From NCBI RefSeq assembly GCF_042665095.1, contig NZ_JBHTBV010000008.1: DNA of 64,000 bases; one strand, written 5' to 3'. Origin of the DNA: Gordonibacter pamelaeae (GTDB lineage: Bacteria > Actinomycetota > Coriobacteriia > Coriobacteriales > Eggerthellaceae). This document shows, piece by piece, positions 17,335-24,426 of the stretch; positions within the stretch are counted from its first letter, which is position 1, and each line of letters opens with the position of its first letter. The position numbers and the translations under genes are program-made. The notes under the pieces were generated by a model. It was not told where the DNA came from and did not search any database. It saw only the letters and a program-made list of their open reading frames with translations.

Positions 17335-18324
17335 ATGGCTGAAAACGACATCTGGACCATCAAGGCCGCACTCGACTGGACGGTGGGGTACCTTGAGCGC
17401 AAGGGGGACGAGAACCCGCGCATCTCGGCGCAGTGGCTGCTGGCCGAGGCGTGCGGGCTCTCGCGCATCGAGCTGTACACGCGGCTCGACCAGCCGCTGT
17501 CGATGGACGAGCGCGACGTGCTGCGCGGCTACGTGACGCGCCGCGGCCAGGGCGAGCCCCTGCAGTACATCACCGGCGAGGTGGGCTTCCGCCATATATC
17601 CGTGCAGGTGCGCCCCGGCGTGCTCATCCCGCGCCCCGAGACCGAGGTCCTGGTGAGCGAGGCCCTGGCCCTGCTGCCGCCCGCGCCGCGCCCGCGCGCG
17701 AAGGACGAGGAGGCGGAGGCGGCCGCCGAGGGCGAGGCGGGGGAGGCCGGCGCCGCGGATCTCCCTTCCGCCGACGCGCCCCCGGCGCCCGCGCCCGAGC
17801 CGCTGCTCGTGGCGGACCTGTGCACGGGCTCCGGCTGCATCGCGTGCTCCATCGCCTACGAGCACCCGCTCGCGCGCGTCTTCGCCACCGATATCGCGCC
17901 CGAGGCCGTCTCGCTCGCGCGCGAGAACGCCGCGGCGCTCGGCTTGGACGGGCGCGTGAGCGTGGTCGAATGCGACCTGGGCGAGGGCGTCCCCGCCGAG
18001 GCCGTGGGCGCGCTCGACCTCGTGGCGTCGAACCCGCCCTACGTGCCCACGGCCGTGCTCGCCGGCATCCCGCGCGAGGTGGCCGCCTACGAGCCCGCGC
18101 TCGCGCTCGACGGCGGCGCCGACGGGCTCGACATGTTCCGCCGCCTGCTGGCGTTCTGCGCCCGCGCCCTCAAACCGGGCGGCGGCTTCGCCTTCGAGCT
18201 GCACGAGACCTGCCTGGACGACGCGGCCCGTCTGGCCGCCGAGGCGGGCTTCGCGGACGTGCGCGCCGTGGCCGACCTCGCCGGCCGCCCCCGCGTGCTC
18301 GTCGGCCGCGCCGCGCGCGCCTAG
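17335..18324 (+). CDS. prmC: Release factor glutamine methyltransferase
   Basis: A 329-residue SAM-dependent methyltransferase that modifies the GGQ glutamine of release factors. The N-terminal helical domain is followed by the GEVGF...VLIPRPETE signature (about 80-105), the SAM-binding DLCTGSGCI (about 161-169) and the catalytic NPPY (about 233-236). Between signature and SAM motif (about 116-155) there is an Ala/Glu/Pro-rich low-complexity insertion of some 40 residues not usual for PrmC, so the protein is longer than the common 280. The start at 17335 is preferred over 17329 for its GAGG site at 17322. Confidence 0.93.
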   Translation: MAENDIWTIKAALDWTVGYLERKGDENPRISAQWLLAEACGLSRIELYTRLDQPLSMDERDVLRGYVTRRGQGEPLQYITGEVGFRHISVQVRPGVLIPRPETEVLVSEALALLPPAPRPRAKDEEAEAAAEGEAGEAGAADLPSADAPPAPAPEPLLVADLCTGSGCIACSIAYEHPLARVFATDIAPEAVSLARENAAALGLDGRVSVVECDLGEGVPAEAVGALDLVASNPPYVPTAVLAGIPREVAAYEPALALDGGADGLDMFRRLLAFCARALKPGGGFAFELHETCLDDAARLAAEAGFADVRAVADLAGRPRVLVGRAARA

Positions 18325-18429
18325 CCGCGGCCACGCCGATCCGCATGCCGGGGCCCCGTCCGGGGCTGCGGGAGGGCGCGAGGGCCTATAATGGAGCGGT
18401 TGCACGTCGATGAGGGGAAAGGGGATCGC

Positions 18430-18957
18430 ATGAGCAAGATCGTAAACGAGCCGAAGAACACGTTTCCGCTGTTCGTGAAGGTGCGCGAGCAGTTGGAGCA
18501 TCGGGCGCTGTGGCTGTACCTGCTGGTGGACGAGGCGCGCAAGCATGGGCTGGCCGACGACGCGTTCGCAGCCGACGCCGTGAAGCGCTGCGGCTTGTAC
18601 CAGGGAGCCGAGATCGTGGGGAAGAGCGGCACGAAGAGCCTGAAGGGCCTGAAGAAGGTGCTGTTCACCAAGAGCGCGCAGATCGTGTTCGAGATGAAGG
18701 TGGTGGAGTGCACCGACGACAAGCTGTCCATCGACTTCCACTACTGCCCGCTCGTGAAGGCGTGGCAGAAGCAGGGCTGCACCGACGAGGAGATCTCCCG
18801 GCTGTGCGACCTGGCCATGTGCGGCGACCGCGGCATCGGCGAGGCGCACGGCGTGGAGCTTGACCTGCCCAAGACCATCGCGCGCGGCGACGACTGCTGC
18901 GCCATCCGCTACGTGCGCCGCGGCGGCGCGTCGGCTCCCCGGTCCGACATGCGCTAG
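18430..18957 (+). CDS. L-2-amino-thiazoline-4-carboxylic acid hydrolase-like protein
   Basis: A 175-residue cytoplasmic protein. The central DFHYCPLVKAWQKQGCTDEE and the C-terminal GDDCCAIRYVRR resemble the ATC hydrolase family, named for an enzyme of D,L-ATC to L-cysteine conversion; many members have other or unknown roles. Several conserved cysteines could bind metal or act in catalysis. The start at 18430 is chosen after GGAAAGGGG; the frame is open 13 codons further upstream. It stands between prmC and the purine nucleoside phosphorylase gene, all in the same direction. The family assignment is from memory of the pattern, and the substrate is not known. Confidence 0.62.
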   Translation: MSKIVNEPKNTFPLFVKVREQLEHRALWLYLLVDEARKHGLADDAFAADAVKRCGLYQGAEIVGKSGTKSLKGLKKVLFTKSAQIVFEMKVVECTDDKLSIDFHYCPLVKAWQKQGCTDEEISRLCDLAMCGDRGIGEAHGVELDLPKTIARGDDCCAIRYVRRGGASAPRSDMR

Positions 18958-19004
18958 AATACGTCTCACCGTGTAGCTATCATCTTATACTCGAAGGAGC
19001 AGCC

Positions 19005-19838
19005 ATGTCCCAGCGCAACGTGCTGAAAGAGAACCTGGCCGAGTCCGCGCGCGTCCTGCGCGAGCGCATCGGCGACCGCCGGCCCGAGGTGGGCATGATC
19101 CTGGGCTCGGGGCTGGGCCCCTTGGCCGGGCAGATCGAGGATGCCGTCTGCGTGCCGTACGGCGAGGTTCCCCATATGAGGACGAGCACGGCCACGAGCC
19201 ATGTGGGCCGCTTCGTGTGCGGCGTGCTGGGCGGGAAATGCGTGCTGGCCATGCAGGGCCGCCTGCACGGCTACGAGGGCAACACCGCCCAGGAGGTGGC
19301 CTACCCCGTGTGGCTCATGCACGAGCTGGGCGTGGACACGCTGTTCGCGACGAACGCGGCCGGCGCCATCAACGAGAGCTACCGTGTGGGCGACTTCTGC
19401 ATCATCGAGGACCATATCAACTTCACCGGGCGCAACCCCGTGGCGGGCCTCGAGCCCGACGGCATCGCGTTCCGCTTCTTCTCCATGCTGGACGCCTACG
19501 ATCCCGCGTTGCGTCGCCTGGCGCGCGAGACCGCCGACGAGCTGGGCATCCGCGTGCAGGAGGGCGTGTACCTGGGGCTGCTCGGCCCGAGCTTCGAGAC
19601 GCCGGCCGAGATACGCGCCTTCCGCGCCTGGGGTGCCGACACGGTGGCCATGAGCGTGTGCGAGGAGGTCATCGCGGCGCGACACACAGGGATGCGCGTG
19701 CTGGGCATGTCGCTGGTGAGCAACATGGCCTGCGGCATCGAGGGCGCCTCGCCCACCGACGAGGAGGTGCTCGACGTGGCGCACGATCGCGCGGCCGACT
19801 TCGCGCGCCTGGCCACCGCCATCGTGGAGCGCATGTAG
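19005..19838 (+). CDS. Purine nucleoside phosphorylase (trimeric type)
   Basis: A 277-residue enzyme that cleaves purine ribonucleosides with phosphate. It has the phosphate-binding GSGLG near residue 33, the GRLHGYEG motif, TNAAGAIN, and the family signature GPSFETPAEIRAFRAWGADTVAMS. The last part reads MSVCEE where most trimeric enzymes have a Met-Ser-Thr-x-x-Glu, so the ribose-binding Met and Glu are kept. The ATG follows GAAGGAGC. It faces the convergent PTS-like gene. Trimeric enzymes prefer inosine and guanosine, which would be this protein's likely substrates. Confidence 0.92.
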   Translation: MSQRNVLKENLAESARVLRERIGDRRPEVGMILGSGLGPLAGQIEDAVCVPYGEVPHMRTSTATSHVGRFVCGVLGGKCVLAMQGRLHGYEGNTAQEVAYPVWLMHELGVDTLFATNAAGAINESYRVGDFCIIEDHINFTGRNPVAGLEPDGIAFRFFSMLDAYDPALRRLARETADELGIRVQEGVYLGLLGPSFETPAEIRAFRAWGADTVAMSVCEEVIAARHTGMRVLGMSLVSNMACGIEGASPTDEEVLDVAHDRAADFARLATAIVERM

Positions 19839-19878
19839 GGAAAGTGCCCGCGCGGCGGGAGGAGCCTGCGCCCTCTCC

Positions 19879-20943
19879 TCAGTCCTCCAACTTGAGGCCG
19901 CCTTCGGCGATGAGGCCGGCGCGGCGCATGAGGGTGCATACCGCCCAGCTGATTACGGCGGGCAGCACCAGGCACACCAGCGCGAGGCCCGCCCACTCGA
20001 ACGCGCCGGGTGCCGCCGCGCCGGCCTCCATGCCCGCCACCCAGCCGGTGTACACGCCGATGGGCCCCACGAGGCCGCACGTGCCCATGCCCGAGGCCAC
20101 GGCAGGGCCGTTCTGCTGCAGGGCGAACACGCAGGTGGCAAGCGGCCCGGTGACGGCTGACGCCACGATGGGCGGCACCCAGACGAGCGGCTTCCTCATG
20201 ATGTTGCCCATCTGCAGCATGGAGGTGCCCAGGCCCTGCGACAGCACGCCGCCCCAGCGGTTCTCGCGGAAGCTCATGACGGCGAAGCCCACCATCTGCG
20301 CGCAGCAGCCCGCGAGCGCAGCCCCGCCGGCCAGCCCCGTCAGACCAAGCGCCGCGCAGATGGCGGCGGACGAGATGGGCAGCGTGAGCGCGATGCCGAT
20401 GACCACCGACACGATGATGCCCATGAACAGCGGCTGCAGCTCGGTGGCCCACATAATGAACCCGCCCACCGACGAGGCCAGCGCCCCTATCCACGGCGCC
20501 ACGCCCAGCGCCAGCCCGCAGCCGGCCAGGACGGTGACGGCGGGCGTGACGATGATGTCCACCTTCGTCTCCTTCGACACCGCCTTGCCCAGCTCGGAGG
20601 CCGCGATGGCTATCACCAGCACGGCCAAGGGCCCGCCGGCCCCGCCCGCCGCGTTGGCGGCGTAGCCGACGGCTGCGAGCGAGAACAGAACGAGCGCGGG
20701 CGCGCGCAGCGCGTAGCCTATGGCAACAGCCATGGCCGGCCCTGCCACGCTCTTGGCGAACGTGCCGATCTCGTTGAAGAAACCGACGCCGGATAGGTCG
20801 CCCACCGTGGTGAGAATAGTACCGATGAGCAGCGAGGCGAACAGGCCCTGGGCCATGGCCGACAGCGCGTCGATGGCGTAGCGCTGGAACGATACCTCGA
20901 TGTCCTTGCGTGCAAGGAATGCTGTAACGGAGTGCTTGGGCAT
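19879..20943 (-). CDS. PTS transporter subunit IIC-like membrane protein
   Basis: A 354-residue hydrophobic protein with about ten membrane segments, resembling the PTS_EIIC_2 group (stand-alone IIC-like proteins). Typical pieces are the N-terminal RYAIDALSAMAQGLFASLLIGT, the GPAMAVAIGYAL repeat and GTSMLQMGNIMRKPLVWVPP. No IIA or IIB gene is adjacent, and members of this group often lack recognisable phosphorylation partners, so transport by another mechanism is possible. The cargo is unknown. It is convergent with the nucleoside phosphorylase gene and divergent from the YycJ-like hydrolase gene. Confidence 0.82.
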   Translation of the reverse strand: MPKHSVTAFLARKDIEVSFQRYAIDALSAMAQGLFASLLIGTILTTVGDLSGVGFFNEIGTFAKSVAGPAMAVAIGYALRAPALVLFSLAAVGYAANAAGGAGGPLAVLVIAIAASELGKAVSKETKVDIIVTPAVTVLAGCGLALGVAPWIGALASSVGGFIMWATELQPLFMGIIVSVVIGIALTLPISSAAICAALGLTGLAGGAALAGCCAQMVGFAVMSFRENRWGGVLSQGLGTSMLQMGNIMRKPLVWVPPIVASAVTGPLATCVFALQQNGPAVASGMGTCGLVGPIGVYTGWVAGMEAGAAAPGAFEWAGLALVCLVLPAVISWAVCTLMRRAGLIAEGGLKLED

Positions 20944-21246
20944 GCCGTCCCCCTTCGGGCGCGAGCGGAGCTATGCGGTTCTGACCGGGATTTCTCGTGG
21001 AACCATGGTAGACGAAGCCGCAGGCGGGAGGGACGGGAGCGCGGCCGGCGCCCGTCTGCGGCGGATTTCCGGCGAGCCTGTGCGGTTTGCGGCGTCCCCG
21101 CGCGGCCGAGGGGCGCTTCGGGTACAATCGACGCGAAGCGACAGGGCCGAAGGGCCGCGAGGCCGCGCGATGGGGCTGCGAGGCCGGATGGCGGTGCGGA
21201 CGGAGCCGGGCGGGATCGGGCAGGAAGGGCGAGCGCAGGCGTGGAC

Positions 21247-22173
21247 ATGGTTTTCGAAGAGGTCTTCTCGCGGCGGCAGATAGAGGCGCGTCGGGTGGCC
21301 GACGGCGCGGCGGATGCGCCGGTTCCGGCTGCGATGCAGGCACGCCTCGGCACTCCTGTGCCCGGTGGGGCGCGCACGCTGCGCCTGCACGTGCTGGCCA
21401 GCGGCAGCCGCGGCAACGCGGCCGTGGTGGAGGACGCGGCCACGGGCGCGGGCGTGCTCGTGGACTGCGGCATCTGCAAGCGCGACTTCTTCGCGCGCTG
21501 CGACGAGGCCGGCTTCGATCCGGCGAGGCTCGCGGCCATCCTCGTGACGCACGACCACACCGACCACACGAAGGGCCTCGGCGTGGTGCTGCGCGGCCTG
21601 GCGAAGAAGGGCGTCGAGCCGGCCGTGTACGCGGACGACGCTGTGCGCGCTGCCAGCAGCGAGGTGCGCGCGCTCGAGGATGCGCATGACGTGCGGTCCC
21701 TGCGCGCAGGCGATGCGCTCTCGCTTGCCGGCCTGGCCGTCCACGTGTTCCGCACCTCGCATGACGCTGCCTCGTCGTGCGGGTTCCGCTTCGAGAGCGC
21801 CGGCGGCGACGTGGCGGGCTTCGTCACCGATACCGGCATCGTCACGGGGGAGGCGCACGAGGGCCTCATGCACGCGCGGCTGTTGGCGCTGGAGAGCAAC
21901 CACGACGTGCAGATGCTCGCCGACGGCCCCTACCCGTATCCCGTGAAGCGCCGCGTGGGCTCCGACGTGGGCCACCTGTCCAACGACCAGGCCGCCGCCG
22001 AGCTCGAGGCGCTCCTATGCGACGAGCTGGAGCAGGTGGTGGCCATGCATATCTCGCAGAACAACAACACCTACCGCCTGCCCGCCGAATCCCTCGCCGC
22101 CGTCGTGCGCCGCGCGGGTCATCCCGCTGCGGTGCAGGCCGCCCTCCAATCCGTGCTCGTGAGCGTGGGCTGA
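21247..22173 (+). CDS. MBL-fold metallo-hydrolase, YycJ/WalJ-like
   Basis: A 308-residue protein. After a 40-residue variable N-terminus comes LHVLASGSRGNAAVVE, the start of a metallo-beta-lactamase fold, then the metal-binding THDHTDHTKGL (HxHxDH type), a FRTSHDAASSCGF segment with another His, VTDTG, and MHISQNNNT near the C-terminus. This pattern matches the YycJ/VicX group of putative 5'-3' exonuclease-like hydrolases linked to cell-wall and DNA maintenance. The frame is open far upstream; the ATG at 21247 or GTG at 21241 (with AGGAAGGG at 21222) is likely. Confidence 0.8.
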   Translation: MVFEEVFSRRQIEARRVADGAADAPVPAAMQARLGTPVPGGARTLRLHVLASGSRGNAAVVEDAATGAGVLVDCGICKRDFFARCDEAGFDPARLAAILVTHDHTDHTKGLGVVLRGLAKKGVEPAVYADDAVRAASSEVRALEDAHDVRSLRAGDALSLAGLAVHVFRTSHDAASSCGFRFESAGGDVAGFVTDTGIVTGEAHEGLMHARLLALESNHDVQMLADGPYPYPVKRRVGSDVGHLSNDQAAAELEALLCDELEQVVAMHISQNNNTYRLPAESLAAVVRRAGHPAAVQAALQSVLVSVG

Positions 22174-22272
22174 CCGAGGTGGCCGCTATACGGCCGTTGA
22201 CGCTGGCAAAAGGGGAACGGTGCGAACGCCTGCACCCTGCGAGCGCTTCGCCCGCCCCGCTCTCGACATGCC

Positions 22273-22689
22273 CTACATGGTCTTCTGCGCCTTCGCGATG
22301 AACGCGACGTAGGCGATGAAGGCCACTACCTCGATGCCGACGAACACGAGCATGCCGACGAGGGTTACCTGGCCCAGCACCCACAGCACGAGCGCTGTCA
22401 CCGGTACGAGCACGGAGAACAGCGTGAACGCCCGCGTCGCGGCCAAGTTGCCGATGGCCACGTTGCGCTCGTCGTTCTGTTCGACGAGCTCTTTTTGCGT
22501 GGGCTTGTGGGCGAGTGCGAACAGGCCGCACACGATGAGGGCGAACGCGCATCCTCCCAGGCCGAAGGCGGCTTGGGCGCCCAAGGGCAGCGCGTCCGAC
22601 ACACCGCCCAGGTTGAAGGCGAAGGCGAGCGTGGCCACGAGGAACAGCACCCCGATCGACAGGGTGATAACGGCGGGCTTGTTGTTCAT
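22273..22689 (-). CDS. Small four-helix membrane protein in an XRE operon
   Basis: A 138-residue protein with four hydrophobic segments (about 6-25, 40-60, 84-105, 110-131) and a charged cytoplasmic loop (HKPTQKELVEQNDERNVAIG) between helices 2 and 3. This loop pattern is typical of small membrane proteins co-transcribed with short XRE repressors; the function is unknown. Its start codon overlaps the stop of the XRE gene (ATGA, 4-base overlap), so the two are translationally coupled. Confidence 0.8.
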   Translation of the reverse strand: MNNKPAVITLSIGVLFLVATLAFAFNLGGVSDALPLGAQAAFGLGGCAFALIVCGLFALAHKPTQKELVEQNDERNVAIGNLAATRAFTLFSVLVPVTALVLWVLGQVTLVGMLVFVGIEVVAFIAYVAFIAKAQKTM

Positions 22690-22889
22690 TGCGCTTCCTC
22701 TCGGTAGATGAACACGTCTTCGATGCTCAGGTCGAAATGGCGGGCGATCTTGAACGCCAGCAGGATGGAGGGGTTGTAACGCCCCTTCTCCAGCGAGCTG
22801 ATGGTCTGGCGCGACACACCCAGCTCCGTGGCAAGGTCCTCTTGCTTGATGCCGCGCGCCTTGCGGATTTCCTCCAAACGGTTCTCCAT
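22686..22889 (-). CDS. XRE family transcriptional regulator (short, Cro/C1-type)
   Basis: A 67-residue DNA-binding protein made of a single helix-turn-helix domain: IRKARGIKQEDLATELGVSR (about 8-27) with recognition helix SRQTISSLEKGRYNPS, and the usual C-terminal FDLSIEDVFIY. Proteins of this size act as dimers and commonly repress their own operon. Two near-identical sites lie across its promoter (22921-22983), one over the -35 and one just after the -10, which fits autorepression. It is the first gene of a two-gene operon with the membrane protein. Confidence 0.93.
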   Translation of the reverse strand: MENRLEEIRKARGIKQEDLATELGVSRQTISSLEKGRYNPSILLAFKIARHFDLSIEDVFIYREEAQ

Positions 22890-22920
22890 GCGCGCCCCTT
22901 TTTTCTCCCGGTGTCGCCAA

Positions 22921-22983
22921 TGTAAAGCTAGCTTTCCATGCAGTATAGGCCTGCCTGGAAGAAATGTAAAGTAAGCTTTCCAT
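22921..22983 (-). promoter_or_regulatory. Promoter with two operator repeats for the XRE operon
   Basis: On the minus strand TTTACA (complement of 22965-22970) and TATACT (complement of 22942-22947) are exactly 17 bases apart. Two 19-base sites, TGTAAAGCTAGCTTTCCAT (22921-22939) and TGTAAAGTAAGCTTTCCAT (22965-22983), differ at only two positions, have a palindromic core, and are 44 bp (about four helical turns) apart, covering the -35 and the region just downstream of the -10. Confidence 0.85.
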
Positions 22984-23167
22984 AAAAAGGAGGACGGGTG
23001 CGGGGGCGATGACGATGTTTTTTTCTGCGGCTGTCAAAAAATCCTTCGGCTTGCATTCACCCGCGTTCGTTATGATGGGATTCCATTCGGCTTTAGCCGA
23101 ATGCGGCCGGTTGAAAGGCCGCATAGGACGTGGATGGCAGGACGAGGCGTGCGAGGGGGCGTGGCCC

Positions 23168-24091
23168 ATGCTGCTGGACGACATAGAGATTTTCACGGTC
23201 ATATCGGAGACGAAGAGCCTTTCCCAGGCCGCGGAGCGCCTGTACATGTCGCGACCGGGGCTCTCGCAGAAGATCGCCAACATAGAGGCGCGCTACGGCA
23301 CGAAGCTCTACGTGCGCACGTCGACGGGCGTGGTGCCCACGGCAGCCGGCCAGATCGTCACGAAGTTCGCCAAGAAGATCGCCACGTTGGAGACCGCGCT
23401 CTCGGCCGAGCTCGCGGCGGTCGACGAGCACTTCGACAGCACCATCGAGGTGGGCATGAGTATGAACGACGGCGTGGCGCTGCTGCCGGCGCTGGTCAAG
23501 CGCTTCCACGACCTGCACCCCGACGCGCTCGTGCACCTGGACGCGGGCTACGAGCCCGAGCTCATGGAGAAGCTGAAATCCGGCAAGCTTGACTTCGCCC
23601 TGCTGGAGAACCAGCCGCTCGACGACGGCATCTCGCGCGAGACGCTCGGTTACAAGCGCCTGCTGTTCTGCGCGCCCGACCGGCCGCCCTACAACTCCGT
23701 GCCCCAGCCCGTGAAAATCGAGACGCTGCTCGAATGGCCCATGATCATCTACGAGTGGAACTCGGGCCGCCACATGGTGGGCAACCGCCACTTCCGCGAA
23801 CGCTACAACCTGTCGCTCACCGACCATAACATGGTGGCGCGCTTCGACACGCACGAGGCCATGGTGAACGGCGCGAAGGCGGGGCTCGGGTGGGCGAGCA
23901 TTCCCGAGTGCGTGGCCGAGCGCTACCGCAACGAGCCGGGCCTCATCTGGTTCAAAATCGATACCGACCCCATGCGCTACCCGGTGGACCTGGCCTGGCA
24001 CACCGGGCGGGTCATATCGCCGCTGGCGCTGGAGTTCAAGGACTTCATCCGCGACAACGTGCCCGCGGGCTACTTCCACGGGCGGGGGTAG
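23168..24091 (+). CDS. LysR family transcriptional regulator
   Basis: A 307-residue regulator of standard size. The N-terminal helix-turn-helix (IFTVISETKSLSQAAERLYM, then RPGLSQKIANIEARYGTKLYVR) is followed by a linker helix and a periplasmic-binding-protein-like effector domain with EVGMSMNDGVALLPALVKRF and GLGWASIPECVAERY. The start at 23168 is chosen because the DNA-binding domain begins at once and a GAGGGGG lies upstream. It lies 335 bases before the second molybdoenzyme operon in the same orientation and may control it, though LysR genes are more often divergent from their targets. The ligand is unknown. Confidence 0.9.
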   Translation: MLLDDIEIFTVISETKSLSQAAERLYMSRPGLSQKIANIEARYGTKLYVRTSTGVVPTAAGQIVTKFAKKIATLETALSAELAAVDEHFDSTIEVGMSMNDGVALLPALVKRFHDLHPDALVHLDAGYEPELMEKLKSGKLDFALLENQPLDDGISRETLGYKRLLFCAPDRPPYNSVPQPVKIETLLEWPMIIYEWNSGRHMVGNRHFRERYNLSLTDHNMVARFDTHEAMVNGAKAGLGWASIPECVAERYRNEPGLIWFKIDTDPMRYPVDLAWHTGRVISPLALEFKDFIRDNVPAGYFHGRG

Positions 24092-24426
24092 GGCTTCCTG
24101 CGAGCAGGGGAGGCGTGCCGCGGCGTCCGCCCGTGCGCCGCGCTGCCGAGCCCGCTGTGCCTGCGCTCGCCTCCTAACGCTCGCCCGTCCCGACGGCACC
24201 GCCCCGTGCCAGCCGCGCGTCCGCGGACGTGCCTGGCGCTTCCGGCCGTCAACGTCGCTTTACGGCGGCGGTAAGCGAGCGCTTCCCGGAGCATCCCCTT
24301 ACACCCCCTGCTTCCTATCGTGACGGCGAATCCGCCTGCGTGCCCAGCCGACGCCCTCCGCGGGGTCTAACCTTGCCTTCATCGCCCCGCCCGGAGACGA
24401 GGGGCGGCATAGGAGAAGGAGGAGCG
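24092..24426. other. Intergenic region before the second molybdoenzyme gene
   Basis: 335 GC-rich bases with no convincing gene, long repeat or sigma70-like promoter pair. It must hold the operon promoter if transcription does not read through from the LysR gene. Confidence 0.4.
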
